A stretch of DNA of 64,000 bases from Bifidobacterium apousia (lineage in GTDB: Bacteria; Actinomycetota; Actinomycetes; Actinomycetales; Bifidobacteriaceae). The position numbers and the translations under genes were made by a program. The stretch covers positions 48,675-112,674 of the forward strand of contig NZ_VMHK01000007.1 in the NCBI RefSeq assembly GCF_007559275.1, in the 5' to 3' direction. Shown here in pieces: positions 26,180-35,556 of this stretch. The number at the start of each line of letters is the position of its first letter. Within the stretch, counting starts at the first letter, position 1. The notes beneath the pieces were generated by a model, which saw only the letters and a list, made by a program, of their open reading frames with translations, was not told where the DNA came from and did not search any database.

Positions 26180-27859
26180 ATGGGTATGGGCATACAAGAC
26201 GAACAGCCGCAGCGGGATGGCGATCTGCTGGTGGCTCTGGCTCAGATCGACACCTGTGTGGGCGATCTTGACGGCAACGCCGACATTATTATGGATTACT
26301 CCCATAAGGCAGCTAAGCAAGGGGCGGCCCTGGTGGTCTTTCCTGAGATGAGCCTGACCGGTTACCCGATCGAGGACCTGGCCTTTCGCGCCAGTTTCCG
26401 TCGGGCCGCCTGGTCCCGGGCCGACCGTCTGGCCAGGGAACTGGACGAGCAGGGTCTGGGCCATTTGCATGTGATCGTGGGGACCGTGGGCACCGACGCG
26501 GATCAGGACAGGCCCCGCAATCGGCTGGTAGTGCTGCACCAGGGGCGTGTCGAGGCCGGCTATGACAAGCACTTCCTGCCCAACTACGGAGTCTTCGACG
26601 AGTACAGGATTTTTACTCCGGGGGACAGAACCGTGGTCCTGGAGGTGCAGGGGCACCGGATAGGGCTGGCCATCTGCGAGGACATCTGGCAGGAGGGCGA
26701 TCCCATCAGCGACCTGGCTGGCCGGGACATCGACCTCCTGGTGACCATCAATGGCTCCCCCTTCGAGGAGGGCAAGGGGCATGTCCGCTACGAGCTGGCG
26801 GCTCGCCGGGCCAAACAGGTCGGTGCGCCTCTGCTCTACCTGAACCAGGTGGGCGGGCAGGATGATCTGGTCTTCGACGGCGGCAGCTTTGTGGTGGACC
26901 AGGATGGCACCCTGCTGGAGCGCTCGCCCAGGTTCGTCCAGGATCTGTCCACGTGGACCTTGCCTGCACGAGGGGAGCGCCCAATGCCCAGCAAGTCATG
27001 CATGGCCGAAGAGATGCCTGGAGACGAGGAGGTCTATCGGGCCTGCGTGCTGGGGCTACAAGACTATATGGCCAAGAATCACTTCACTGGCGTCTGCCTG
27101 GGGCTCTCAGGCGGGATCGACTCGGCCCTGGTGGCCACCATGGCCGCCGATGCCTGCGGGGGGGAGCACGTGCGCGGCATTTCCATGCCCAGCCGCTATT
27201 CCTCGGAAGGCTCCCGGGATGATGCCGCCGACCTGGCCCAGCGTCTGGGCGTGCGTTACGTGGTCCAAGCCATAGGCCCGGAATTCAATGCCTTCCAAGG
27301 GCAGCTGCATCTGGAAGGGGTGGCTGAAGAGAACCTGCAGGCCCGGATACGCGGCGTCATCGTCATGGCTTACGCCAATGCCGAGGGGCTTCTGGCCCTA
27401 GCCACAGGCAACAAGTCCGAGCTGGCCTGCGGTTACTCAACTATCTATGGTGATGCAGTAGGCGGCTACGCGCCCATCAAGGATCTGCTCAAGACCCGGG
27501 TCTGGCAGCTGGCCCGCTGGCGCAACGCCCAGGCTCAGGCACGGGGCGAACGTGAGCCCATCCCCGTCAATTCCATCGTCAAGCCGCCTTCGGCCGAGCT
27601 GCGCCAAGGGCAGAAGGACTCTGATTCCCTGCCCGACTACAGCCTGCTTGACAAGGTCCTCGAGGCATACATCGAGCGTGCGCATGGTCGGGCCGACCTT
27701 CTGGCCGATGGCTTCGATCCCGACACGGTCGACACGGTCATGCGGCTGGTGGATCGAGCCGAGTGGAAGCGGCGTCAGTACCCGCTGGGGCCCAAGGTCA
27801 CCTCCCTGGCCTTCGGCCGGGACCGTCGGCTGCCTGTCACCAACGCCTTCAGGGAATGA
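26180..27859 (+). CDS. nadE: Glutamine-dependent NAD+ synthetase
   Basis: This 559-residue two-domain enzyme makes NAD+ from deamido-NAD+ using ammonia from glutamine. The N-terminal nitrilase-type amidase carries the catalytic triad: Glu in VVFPEMSLTGYP, Lys in GYDKHFLPNYG and Cys in LAICEDIWQEG. The C-terminal synthetase has the ATP pyrophosphatase loop LSGGIDSALVA and GNKSELACGYSTIYGD. ATG codons at 26180 and 26186 are both possible. TAGAAT at 26173-26178 would start the message near 26186, so the second could be a leaderless start. A longer upstream frame overlaps the MFS gene and is rejected. Confidence 0.95.
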   Translation: MGMGIQDEQPQRDGDLLVALAQIDTCVGDLDGNADIIMDYSHKAAKQGAALVVFPEMSLTGYPIEDLAFRASFRRAAWSRADRLARELDEQGLGHLHVIVGTVGTDADQDRPRNRLVVLHQGRVEAGYDKHFLPNYGVFDEYRIFTPGDRTVVLEVQGHRIGLAICEDIWQEGDPISDLAGRDIDLLVTINGSPFEEGKGHVRYELAARRAKQVGAPLLYLNQVGGQDDLVFDGGSFVVDQDGTLLERSPRFVQDLSTWTLPARGERPMPSKSCMAEEMPGDEEVYRACVLGLQDYMAKNHFTGVCLGLSGGIDSALVATMAADACGGEHVRGISMPSRYSSEGSRDDAADLAQRLGVRYVVQAIGPEFNAFQGQLHLEGVAEENLQARIRGVIVMAYANAEGLLALATGNKSELACGYSTIYGDAVGGYAPIKDLLKTRVWQLARWRNAQAQARGEREPIPVNSIVKPPSAELRQGQKDSDSLPDYSLLDKVLEAYIERAHGRADLLADGFDPDTVDTVMRLVDRAEWKRRQYPLGPKVTSLAFGRDRRLPVTNAFRE

Positions 27860-27864
27860 TCACC

Positions 27865-28101
27865 ATGGGTTCCGAACAAGAGCAAACGGCCTGGTACTTC
27901 AACACCGTCACCGGCGAACCCGAACAGGGCAAGCTGTCTCCCCAGGACAGGCGGATGGGCCCCTACCGCAGCAGGCAGGAGGCCCTCGATGCCTGGAAGA
28001 TCGCCAAGCGCCGGAACAAGGAATGGGATGAAGAAGACCGTCGCTGGCGGCAGGCCTGGGAGGGAGACCCTGGGCAGGGACAGTCATCAGCTGACAGATG
28101 A
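27865..28101 (+). CDS. Small conserved actinobacterial protein (WYFNT...GPY type)
   Basis: This 78-residue soluble protein has its conserved core in the first 55 residues: WYFNTVTGEPEQGKLSP, then RMGPYRSRQEALDAW and ERN-like ending RRNKEWD. Short proteins with this pattern (W-Y-x-N-T-x-T-G...GPY) are common in actinobacteria and often carry uninformative names such as SPOR-domain or aminopeptidase-like. The true role is unknown. The chosen ATG has AGGGA 9 bases upstream; an ATG at 27856 overlapping the nadE stop has poorer spacing. Likely co-transcribed with nadE. Confidence 0.7.
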   Translation: MGSEQEQTAWYFNTVTGEPEQGKLSPQDRRMGPYRSRQEALDAWKIAKRRNKEWDEEDRRWRQAWEGDPGQGQSSADR

Positions 28102-28198
28102 AGCTCCTGCTGGATCGCTCACTAGCGTTAGCGACCAGTCGGCCATGCAGGCAGAACGAATCGGGACTCAGACGGTGTGCCGGGCGAGTTTGCAAGAT

Positions 28199-28215
28199 AT
28201 GGGCGTGGCGCCCAT
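28199..28215 (+). terminator. GC-rich hairpin upstream of the pflB promoter
   Basis: ATGGGCG-TGG-CGCCCAT is a perfect 7-bp stem with a 3-base loop after the small gene. No T-run follows, so termination is only possible. A weaker repeat TCGCT/AGCGA lies at 28115-28134. Confidence 0.35.
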
Positions 28216-28232
28216 TGCGAGTCCGCCCTTAG

Positions 28233-28248
28233 TGTGATATAGCTCACG
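28233..28248. promoter_or_regulatory. CRP/GlxR- or Rex-like site upstream of pflB
   Basis: TGTGA-TATAGC-TCACG matches TGTGA-N6-TCACA at 9 of 10 fixed positions. It sits about 40 bases upstream of the pflB -10. CRP/GlxR and the redox sensor Rex both use this spacing, so the factor cannot be decided from the site alone. Confidence 0.6.
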
Positions 28249-28258
28249 TCGCGATTCG

Positions 28259-28287
28259 GTTTCCCGTGGTAGTGCGCACCCTATACT
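28259..28287 (+). promoter_or_regulatory. Promoter of pflB
   Basis: TATACT (28282-28287) is a good -10. The matching -35 (GTTTCC, 28259-28264, 17-base spacer) is weak, consistent with need for an activator. Confidence 0.5.
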
Positions 28288-28343
28288 TGAAAGTGACAGT
28301 GGTGTGAGGAAGCGCCATTGACCATATCAACAAGGAGTTGACT

Positions 28344-30719
28344 ATGACAGCAGTTGAGACCAACACCGTCTCTCCCGCAGAGCTGCAAGCCAAGGCTTGG
28401 AAGGGCTTCAAGGGCGAGGACTGGAAGAAAGACATCGACGTTCGCGACTTCATTCAAAAGAACTACACTCCGTACACCGGTGACGAATCCTTCCTGGCAC
28501 CGGCCACAGAGAAGACCAAGTTCCTGTGGAACTACCTGGATGACAATTTCCTCGCCGTGGAGCGCAAGCAGCGCGTCTACGACGTGGACACCCACACTCC
28601 GGCGGGCATTGACGCCTTCCCGGCCGGATACATCGACGGCAAGCCTGCCGGCGAGACTCAGGATGACGTGATTGTCGGCATACAGACCGACGTACCCTGC
28701 AAGCGTGCGATGATGCCCTACGGCGGCTGGCGCATGGTTGAGCAGGCCCTCAAGGAGGCCGGCAAGGAGCCCGACCCCGAGGTCAAGAAGATCTTCACCC
28801 GGTATCGCAAGACCCACAACGATGGCGTCTTCGACGTTTACACCAAGAGGATCAAGCTGGCCCGCCACAACAAGATTCTGACCGGTCTGCCCGATGCTTA
28901 CGGCCGTGGCCGCATCATTGGCGACTACCGTCGTGTGGCCCTCTACGGCATTGACGAGCTGATTGCCCGCAAGAAGGCCGACAAGGATTCGATTCCTTAC
29001 CGCAACGACTTCACCGAGGAAGAGATCGAGCACTGGATCCGCTTCCGCGAGGAGCACGCCGAGCAGATCAAGGCTCTCAAGCAGCTGCTGAACCTGGGCA
29101 AGGAGTACGGCCTGGATCTGAGCCGTCCTGCCATGAACGCCAAGGAAGCTGTCCAGTGGACCTACATGGCCTACCTGGCCTCGGTCAAGAGCCAGGACGG
29201 CGCCGCCATGTCCATCGGCCGTCTGTCCGCATTCTTCGACGTCTACTTCGAGCGTGATCTGGCCGCTGGCCTGATCGACGAGACCGATGCCCAGGAGATC
29301 ATCGACAACATCGTGATGAAGTTGCGCATCGTGCGCTTCCTGCGGACCAAGGACTACGACAACATCTTCTCGGGCGACCCCTACTGGGCCACCTGGTCCG
29401 ACGCTGGCTTCGGCGATGACGGCAGGCCCATGGTCACCAAGACCTCCTTCCGTCTGCTGGCAACCCTGACCCTGGAGCATCTTGGACCCGGCCCCGAGCC
29501 CAACATCACCATCTTCTGGGATCCGAAGCTGCCTGAGGGCTACAAGCGCTTCTGCGCCCGTATCTCCATCGACACCTCCGCCATCCAGTACGAGTCCGAC
29601 AAGGACATTCGCGCCCACTGGGGCGATGACGCTGCCATCGCCTGCTGCGTGTCCCCCATGAGGGTAGGCAAGCAGATGCAGTTCTTCGGCGCTCGCGTCA
29701 ACTCCGCCAAGGCCCTGCTCTACGCCATGAACGGCGGCCGTGACGAGATGACCGGCATGCAGGTCATCGACAAGGACGTGATCAAGCCTGTCACCCCCAA
29801 GGAAGACGGTTCTCTGGACTTCCAAGAGGTCAAGGACAATTACGAGAAGGCCCTGGAGTGGCTGAGCGAGACCTATGTCGAGGCCCTGAACATCATCCAC
29901 TACATGCACGATAAGTACGACTACGAGTCCATTGAGATGGCCCTGCACGACAAGGAGGTCTACCGCACCCTGGGTTGCGGCATGTCCGGCCTGTCCATCG
30001 CCGCTGACTCCCTGTCGGCTATCAAGTACGCCAAGGTCTACCCGATCTACAACAAGGATGCCAAGGGCACCCCTGAGTATGTCGAGGGCGCTGACGACGA
30101 CCTGATCGTCAACTACAAGACCGTCGGCGAGTTCCCGGTTTACGGCAACGACGACGATCGCGCCGACGACCTGGCCAAGTGGACTGTCTCCACCGTTATG
30201 GGCCAGATCAAGCGCCTGCCTGTCTACCGTGGCGCTGTGCCGACCCAGTCCATCCTGACCATTACTTCCAACGTGGAGTATGGCAAGAACACCGGGTCCT
30301 TCCCCTCCGGCCACAAGAAGGGCACTCCGTACGCTCCCGGCGCCAACCCCGAGAACGGCATGGATTCGCACGGCATGCTGCCCTCCATGTTCTCCGTGGG
30401 CAAGATCGACTACGACGACGCCCTGGACGGCATCTCGCTGACCAACACGATCACCCCTGACGGCCTGGGCCGCGACGAGGATGAGCGCATCAACAACCTG
30501 GTGGGCATCCTGGACGCCGGCAACGGCCACGGGCTCTACCACGCCAACATCAACGTACTGCGCAAGGAGCAGCTGGAGGATGCCGTCGAGCACCCCGAGA
30601 AGTACCCGCACCTGACCGTGCGCGTCTCGGGCTACGCCGTCAACTTCGTCAAGCTGACCCGCGAGCAGCAGCTCGACGTGATCTCCCGCACCTTCCACCA
30701 GGGCGCGGTGACCGACTGA
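28344..30719 (+). CDS. pflB: Formate C-acetyltransferase (pyruvate formate-lyase)
   Basis: This 791-residue glycyl-radical enzyme converts pyruvate and CoA to acetyl-CoA and formate, the anaerobic branch after the bifid shunt. The catalytic Cys pair is C434-C435 in [12 protein letters not shown]. The radical glycine is G763 in RVSGYAVNF, 29 residues from the end, as in the family. The ATG at 28344 has AAGGAG 6 bases upstream; a TTG two codons earlier is not preferred. The activase gene pflA follows after an intergenic hairpin. The codon use is strongly biased, as expected for a highly expressed gene. Confidence 0.97.
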   Translation: MTAVETNTVSPAELQAKAWKGFKGEDWKKDIDVRDFIQKNYTPYTGDESFLAPATEKTKFLWNYLDDNFLAVERKQRVYDVDTHTPAGIDAFPAGYIDGKPAGETQDDVIVGIQTDVPCKRAMMPYGGWRMVEQALKEAGKEPDPEVKKIFTRYRKTHNDGVFDVYTKRIKLARHNKILTGLPDAYGRGRIIGDYRRVALYGIDELIARKKADKDSIPYRNDFTEEEIEHWIRFREEHAEQIKALKQLLNLGKEYGLDLSRPAMNAKEAVQWTYMAYLASVKSQDGAAMSIGRLSAFFDVYFERDLAAGLIDETDAQEIIDNIVMKLRIVRFLRTKDYDNIFSGDPYWATWSDAGFGDDGRPMVTKTSFRLLATLTLEHLGPGPEPNITIFWDPKLPEGYKRFCARISIDTSAIQYESDKDIRAHWGDDAAIACCVSPMRVGKQMQFFGARVNSAKALLYAMNGGRDEMTGMQVIDKDVIKPVTPKEDGSLDFQEVKDNYEKALEWLSETYVEALNIIHYMHDKYDYESIEMALHDKEVYRTLGCGMSGLSIAADSLSAIKYAKVYPIYNKDAKGTPEYVEGADDDLIVNYKTVGEFPVYGNDDDRADDLAKWTVSTVMGQIKRLPVYRGAVPTQSILTITSNVEYGKNTGSFPSGHKKGTPYAPGANPENGMDSHGMLPSMFSVGKIDYDDALDGISLTNTITPDGLGRDEDERINNLVGILDAGNGHGLYHANINVLRKEQLEDAVEHPEKYPHLTVRVSGYAVNFVKLTREQQLDVISRTFHQGAVTD

Positions 30720-30763
30720 TCGCCCTTGTGCGATAGTCAACCGTTGATGAGACGGTGAATCAT

Positions 30764-30796
30764 GGGGCGGGGCGCACCAAGGCCCCGCCCCCTTTT
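30764..30796 (+). terminator. Attenuator-like terminator between pflB and pflA
   Basis: GGGGCGGGGC (30764-30773) pairs perfectly with GCCCCGCCCC (30782-30791) around an 8-base loop, followed by C and four T residues. It would lower pflA transcription relative to pflB. Confidence 0.75.
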
Positions 30797-30817
30797 CGTC
30801 TTTTTCAGGAGGATCCA

Positions 30818-31699
30818 ATGACGGAGACCACCACCTTCCATACCACACAGCCGCACATGCTCAAGGAATCCAAGGTCTACCAGAGCCAGACCCTGATGGG
30901 CGGCCTTTCGGGGTTCGAATCGCCCATTGGACTGGACCGGCACGACCGTATGAATGCCCTGCGCACGGGCGACATCGGATTTGTTCACTCCTGGGACATC
31001 AATACCTCAGTGGACGGGCCGGGCACAAGGATGACCGTCTTCATGAGCGGATGCCCCCTGCGCTGCCAGTACTGCCAGAATCCTGACACCTGGAAGATGC
31101 GCGATGGCCAGCCCGTATACCTACAGGCCATGATCGATAAGGTGGCCCGTTACCAGGACCTCTTCAAGAGCACGGGCGGAGGAATCACCTTCAGCGGCGG
31201 TGAGTCCATGATGCAGGCAGCCTTTGTCTCACGCGTCTTTCGCGCTGCCAAGGAGATGGGCGTCCACACCTGCCTGGACACCTCGGGCTTCCTCAATCGC
31301 AACTACACCGATGCCATGATTGACGATATCGACCTGTGTCTGCTGGACGTCAAATCCGGCGACGAGGCCACCTACAAGAAGGTGACCGGCGGCACGTTGG
31401 CCCCCACAATCGAATTCGGCAAGCGTCTGGCTGCCCGTGGCAGCAAGATTTGGGTTCGCTTCGTGCTGGTGCCGGGGCTGACCGACTCCGAGGAGAACGT
31501 CGAGAACGTCGCGCGGGTGTGCGAACAGTTCAAGGATGCCATCGAGCACATTGATGTGCTTCCCTTCCATCAGCTTGGACGGCCCAAGTGGCATGAGCTT
31601 CGCATCCCCTACCCGCTGGAGGATGCCAAAGGCCCTTCGGCGGCCCTGAAGGATCGGGTCAAGAAGCAGCTTGAGGCCCACGGCTTCGTGGTCTACTGA
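30818..31699 (+). CDS. pflA: Pyruvate formate-lyase-activating enzyme, radical SAM
   Basis: This 293-residue radical SAM enzyme installs the glycyl radical on PflB. The iron-sulfur ligands are C79, C83 and C86 in SGCPLRCQYCQNPD. SAM-binding hallmarks follow: GGGITFSGGESMMQ, DTSGFLN and LLDVKS. An N-terminal extension of about 50 residues precedes the usual start of the fold. The ATG is behind CAGGAGGATCCA, which supports this start over longer frames. It lies directly downstream of pflB, its substrate. It needs anoxic conditions to work. Confidence 0.95.
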   Translation: MTETTTFHTTQPHMLKESKVYQSQTLMGGLSGFESPIGLDRHDRMNALRTGDIGFVHSWDINTSVDGPGTRMTVFMSGCPLRCQYCQNPDTWKMRDGQPVYLQAMIDKVARYQDLFKSTGGGITFSGGESMMQAAFVSRVFRAAKEMGVHTCLDTSGFLNRNYTDAMIDDIDLCLLDVKSGDEATYKKVTGGTLAPTIEFGKRLAARGSKIWVRFVLVPGLTDSEENVENVARVCEQFKDAIEHIDVLPFHQLGRPKWHELRIPYPLEDAKGPSAALKDRVKKQLEAHGFVVY

Positions 31700-32067
31700 G
31701 CCGCAGAACCCACTGTGGTTCCCGGGCGGTCCTAGGACAAACCCGAATAATCAACTTGTGACTCCTCACGGCAGATGCCGTGGGGAGTTTTGTTTGCTTG
31801 GGCGCAGGCCAGCCAGCCAATCAGCGAATGACCGACTCACTGAATGCCTTGCACGCTGAATGACCGACTTAATGGTTGGAAGAGCCAATGGGTGGCGGAT
31901 CCAATGGATGACCGACACTGTAAATCGATAAATTGCTGACCAGTCATGCTCGGTAAACGATTGTCAGCGGGTTGAGGCCATGGACTATGCTTTCAGGCGA
32001 GTGTTTTCCGGGCCTGGTCGGCCCGGTGGCGTTATGGAAGACAAACTAAAAAAGAGGTTGAGCGCAG
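31700..32067. other. Intergenic region with terminator and short direct repeats, no gene seen
   Basis: After the pflA terminator this 368-base stretch shows GAATGACCGACT at 31826-31837 and again at 31858-31869, and ATGACCGAC at 31908-31916. It is followed by the probable promoter region of the RNase D gene. No open frame with a ribosome site was found. Confidence 0.5.
31761..31797 (+). terminator. Intrinsic terminator after pflA
   Basis: A 13-bp stem (31761-31773 with 31776-31788, one G-T pair) is followed by a T-rich run (TTTTGTTTG). This is a good factor-independent terminator for the pfl genes. Confidence 0.8.
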
Positions 32068-33354
32068 GTGACCACGGATCCTAAGACGCAGCTGCTTTCA
32101 GAGCCCGCCCAGGGTGTACCGTCGGTCATCGACGATATGGCCGGATATCGCCGGGCATGTCGGCTGCTGTCCCAGGGGAGCGGTGCGCTGGCCGCGGACG
32201 CTGAACGCGCATCAGGCTTCCGCTATGGCCACGACGACTACCTGGTCCAGTTCAAGCGCCAGGGGGCGGGGATATTCCTGCTGGACCCACCGGCTCTGAC
32301 GCAGGCGGGCTGCGACTGGTCGGAATTCAATAAGGCCGTTGATGGTGCCCAGTGGATCATTCATGACTCCCCCCAGGATCTGCCAGGCTTCTACGCACTG
32401 GGCATGAGGCCCTCATCGCTCTTCGACTCCGAGCTGGCGGCCAGGATGCTTAATCTCGGTCATTACGGCCTGTCTGCAGTTACCGCACACTATCTGGGGC
32501 TGACTCTGGCTAAGGAGCACTCCGCCGCAGACTGGTCCTACCGCCCACTGCCGCGTGATTGGCGCAATTACGCCGCCTTGGATGTGGAGCTGCTGGATCA
32601 GGTGCGATCGTGCGAGCTGGAGGATCTGCGCCGTCACGGCAAGGATGAGTGGGCCAGGCAGGAATTCACCTGGCTGCTGGAGCAGGGCAAAATCCCCAAG
32701 CCGGAGCCCGAGCAGCCCTGGCGGCATATTTCGCATATCAATGCCCTGCACAATGACCGTCGAGGCCTTGCTGTGGCCCGTTCGCTGTGGACCACCCGAG
32801 ACCAGCTGGCCCGGCGCAACGACATCGCTCCGACGCTGCTCCTGCCCGACAAGGCCATCATCGAGGCCGGCAGGCTCAAGCCCCGCAACAACGCCCAGTT
32901 CCGAGCCATCCGATCCTTGAATGAACGGGTCAGAATCCACACCGGCGGTGAGCAGGACCGCATGTTCGAGCGCTATGCTCCCATCCAGCGCCGGGTCAGA
33001 CCCTCAGTCTGGAAACAGGCCATTTTGGATGCGTTGCATCTGCCCACCGAAGAGCTGCCTGTGCCTCCCAAGCCGCGGTGTGAGGAGACCAATGCCCCTA
33101 AGTCCATGCAGGTCTGGCGGCACCGCCACCCGGAACGATATGCCAGGCTGGAGGCAGCGCGCAAGGCGGTGACAGAGGTGGGACGCCAGACCAACACCCC
33201 CGACGAGATTCTGATCAAGCCCCGCTACCTGCGCAACCTCTGTTGGACCGATCAACCGGAGAAGCGGGATGTGGCTGACTTCCTGCGTCAGGAGGGCGCC
33301 CGTCCCTGGCAGGTTTCGCTCCTGTCAGAGTCCCTGACTCGCGCTATTATGTAA
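32068..33354 (+). CDS. Ribonuclease D family 3'-5' exonuclease with HRDC domain
   Basis: This 428-residue protein has an N-terminal DEDD exonuclease fold: the first acidic pair in LAADAERASGFRY, motif II WIIHDSPQDLPGF, and YAALDVELLDQVR near residue 170. An HRDC-type helical domain follows around residues 215-290. The C-terminal part (~330-425) resembles a second HRDC-like module. In bacteria RNase D trims tRNA and other stable RNA 3' ends. It starts with GTG; AAAGAGG lies about 10 bases upstream. Transcribed alone before trigger factor. Confidence 0.87.
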   Translation: MTTDPKTQLLSEPAQGVPSVIDDMAGYRRACRLLSQGSGALAADAERASGFRYGHDDYLVQFKRQGAGIFLLDPPALTQAGCDWSEFNKAVDGAQWIIHDSPQDLPGFYALGMRPSSLFDSELAARMLNLGHYGLSAVTAHYLGLTLAKEHSAADWSYRPLPRDWRNYAALDVELLDQVRSCELEDLRRHGKDEWARQEFTWLLEQGKIPKPEPEQPWRHISHINALHNDRRGLAVARSLWTTRDQLARRNDIAPTLLLPDKAIIEAGRLKPRNNAQFRAIRSLNERVRIHTGGEQDRMFERYAPIQRRVRPSVWKQAILDALHLPTEELPVPPKPRCEETNAPKSMQVWRHRHPERYARLEAARKAVTEVGRQTNTPDEILIKPRYLRNLCWTDQPEKRDVADFLRQEGARPWQVSLLSESLTRAIM

Positions 33355-33403
33355 CGGTTGCCTTACTGGCAGATCAAACGGTTTGGATGAATTGGAGCGC
33401 AGC

Positions 33404-34780
33404 GTGAAAATCAGCGTCAGAAACCTCGAGCCCACCAAGGTCAGGCTCACCATCACCGTCGATCCCGATGAGCTGAACCCCTACCTGGATCAGGCCCGTA
33501 AGGAGATCGGCAAGCAGGTAACCATTCCCGGCTTCCGCAAGGGCCATGTGCCCGGACCCATCATCGATCAGCGTGTGGGCTTTGCCAGCGTGGCGGGCGA
33601 GGCCGTCAACGCCGGCGTGCCCGAGCTCTACTCCAAGGCCCTGGAGGAGAAGCAGCTGCACGCCATGGCCCAGCCGCAGATCGATGTCAAGGACATGCCT
33701 TCCTCGGCCAAGGACGACACCAAGCTCAAGTTCACCGCTGAGGTGGAGATTCGTCCCAAGTTCGAGCTGCCCGACATCGAGGGCATGGAGATTGAGGTCC
33801 CCAAGCCTGCCGTCACCGACGAGGACGTGGACAAGCGTCTGGACAACCTGCGTCAGCGCTTCGGCACCCTGGTCAGCGTGGATCGTCCCGCCTCCAAGGG
33901 CGACTATGCCAACATCGACCTGGATGCCGTCATCGACGGCGAGTCCGTGGACTCCCAGCAGGGGGTCAGCTACGAGCTGGGCTCCAACACCATGCTGGAC
34001 GGCCTGGATGAGGCCCTGGACGGGTTGTCCGCCGGGGAGGAGACCACCTTCGAGGGCACCCTGGAGGCCGGCGAGCACCAGGGCGAGAAGGCCCAGATCA
34101 AGGTCAAGGTCAACTCGGTCAAGGCTGAGGAGCTGCCCGAACTGGACGACGAGTTCGCCAAGGAGGCTTCGGAGTTCGAGACCCTGAAAGAGCTGCGCGA
34201 GGACGTGCGCAAGCAGTGCCAGGTGGATGCCGAGGGTCGGCAGGCCACTGACGCACGCGACGCCTTCATCGCCAAGCTCCAGGACGGCCTGGACATCCCG
34301 GTGCCCAAGGGCATCAAGCAGTCCATGGTGACCGATCAGCTCAAGAACACCGGCAAGGATCCCGACAAGGCCAGCAAGGATGAGAAGTCCGAGGCCGAGA
34401 AGAGTGTCGAGAAGGAGCTGCGTGACCAGATGACACTGGACGCCCTGGCTGAGAAGCTGGGCATCACGGTCAGCCAGGCCGACGTGACCAACTTCCTGGC
34501 TTCCATCGCTCAGCAGTACGGCATGGATCCCAGCGCCTTCATCAACGGCATCGTCCGCAACGGCCAGCTAGGTTCGGCCGTGCAGGAGGTCGGCCGCTCC
34601 AAGGGCATGCTGGCCGGCATGCGGGCCGTCACCTTCAAGGATCCCGATGGCCAGGAGGTGGATCTGAGCCGCTTCCTAGGCGAGGATGAGCCCGAGGCCC
34701 AGGAGGAGCAGGACGAGAGCGTCCAGGCTGCCTCCGCCGCGGCTGAAGTGGCCGACCAGCTCTCCCAGGATCAGGAGTAG
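33404..34780 (+). CDS. tig: Trigger factor (ribosome-associated chaperone, PPIase)
   Basis: This 458-residue trigger factor starts at GTG 33404 ([19 protein letters not shown]), with GGAG 7 bases upstream; the frame extends 7 codons earlier without support. The N-terminal ribosome-binding domain contains the signature GFRKGHVPG (usually GFRxGKxP). A FKBP-like PPIase domain is in the middle (around 160-245), and a helical C-terminal chaperone domain with an acidic Glu/Gln-rich tail follows. It precedes clpP1-clpP2 and clpX, the common tig-clpP-clpX order, so protein folding and degradation genes are grouped. Confidence 0.95.
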   Translation: MKISVRNLEPTKVRLTITVDPDELNPYLDQARKEIGKQVTIPGFRKGHVPGPIIDQRVGFASVAGEAVNAGVPELYSKALEEKQLHAMAQPQIDVKDMPSSAKDDTKLKFTAEVEIRPKFELPDIEGMEIEVPKPAVTDEDVDKRLDNLRQRFGTLVSVDRPASKGDYANIDLDAVIDGESVDSQQGVSYELGSNTMLDGLDEALDGLSAGEETTFEGTLEAGEHQGEKAQIKVKVNSVKAEELPELDDEFAKEASEFETLKELREDVRKQCQVDAEGRQATDARDAFIAKLQDGLDIPVPKGIKQSMVTDQLKNTGKDPDKASKDEKSEAEKSVEKELRDQMTLDALAEKLGITVSQADVTNFLASIAQQYGMDPSAFINGIVRNGQLGSAVQEVGRSKGMLAGMRAVTFKDPDGQEVDLSRFLGEDEPEAQEEQDESVQAASAAAEVADQLSQDQE

Positions 34781-34795
34781 CTTTCAAAGCAGCGA

Positions 34796-34839
34796 ACAGG
34801 GCCGCACCCAGTGGCGAAACAGCCTGGGTGCGGCCCTGT
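34796..34839 (+). terminator. Strong hairpin between tig and clpP1
   Basis: A perfect 15-bp stem (34796-34810 with 34825-34839, arm ACAGGGCCGCACCCA) encloses a 14-base loop. There is no T-run. It probably ends tig transcription. Confidence 0.6.
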
Positions 34840-34852
34840 CGCAACGGTTGCG
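34840..34852. promoter_or_regulatory. Inverted repeat upstream of clpP1
   Basis: CGCAAC-G-GTTGCG is a perfect 13-base inverted repeat about 80 bases before clpP1. In actinobacteria clpP operons are activated by ClgR at CGC-containing palindromes; the spacing here differs from the usual five bases, so the match is only suggestive. Confidence 0.35.
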
Positions 34853-34929
34853 CAAAGAGCAGAAAGACCAAGACCGCGTCGATTGCGGGGGCTACTCTCA
34901 ATACAGATACGTTTATCGAAGGAGACAGG

Positions 34930-35547
34930 GTGAACAACTCATTGGCAACCAGTCCCGTGATGGAGGAGGGGGAGGCCCCTACGCCGACCGATCCCATCTT
35001 CAATCGACTGCTCAAGGACAGGATCATCTGGCTGGGGGACGAGGTCAAGGACGCCAACGCCAACGTCATCTGCGCACAGATGCTGATGCTGGCGGCCGAG
35101 GATCCCAAGAAGGATATCTGGCTCTACATCAATTCGCCAGGCGGCTCCATTACCGCGGGCATGGCCATCTACGACACCATGCAGTTGATCGAGCCTGATG
35201 TGGCCACCGTCGCAGTCGGCATGGCGGCCTCCATGGGCCAGTTCCTGCTCTCCAGCGGGGCCAAGGGCAAGCGCTTCGTCACCTCCCATGCACGGGTGCT
35301 CATGCATCAGCCCTCGGGCGGCGTCGGAGGCACGGCCACTGACGTCAGGATCAACGCCGAACTGATCATGGACATGAAGCGCACACTCTCCCAGCTGACG
35401 GCCGAGCAGACCGGCCACACCCTGGAAGAGATCTACCGGGACAACGAATACGATCACTGGTTCACGGCCCAGCAAGCCCTGGAGTACGGCTTCGTCGACC
35501 GGATCGTGACCACCCACGGCACTATGACCGCGGATCAAGGGAAGTGA
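34930..35547 (+). CDS. clpP1: ATP-dependent Clp protease proteolytic subunit ClpP1
   Basis: This 205-residue serine protease subunit has the triad Ser101 (VGMAASMGQ), His126 (VLMHQPSGG) and Asp174 (RDNEYDHWF). The oxyanion/strand motif [19 protein letters not shown] is present. The start is GTG at 34930 after GAAGGAGACAG. It is followed 9 bases later by a second clpP. Actinobacteria usually need both ClpP1 and ClpP2 rings for activity, with ClpX or ClpC delivering substrates. Confidence 0.95.
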   Translation: MNNSLATSPVMEEGEAPTPTDPIFNRLLKDRIIWLGDEVKDANANVICAQMLMLAAEDPKKDIWLYINSPGGSITAGMAIYDTMQLIEPDVATVAVGMAASMGQFLLSSGAKGKRFVTSHARVLMHQPSGGVGGTATDVRINAELIMDMKRTLSQLTAEQTGHTLEEIYRDNEYDHWFTAQQALEYGFVDRIVTTHGTMTADQGK

Positions 35548-35556
35548 GCACTCCAC

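Noticed and set aside
28281..30848. Very long open frame on the minus strand opposite pflB
   Set aside because: It is a shadow of the strongly biased pflB codon use; it has no family features and pflB has catalytic residues and a ribosome site.
31826..31916. Short repeats considered as a CRISPR array
   Set aside because: The units are 9-12 bases with uneven spacing and no cas genes are nearby.
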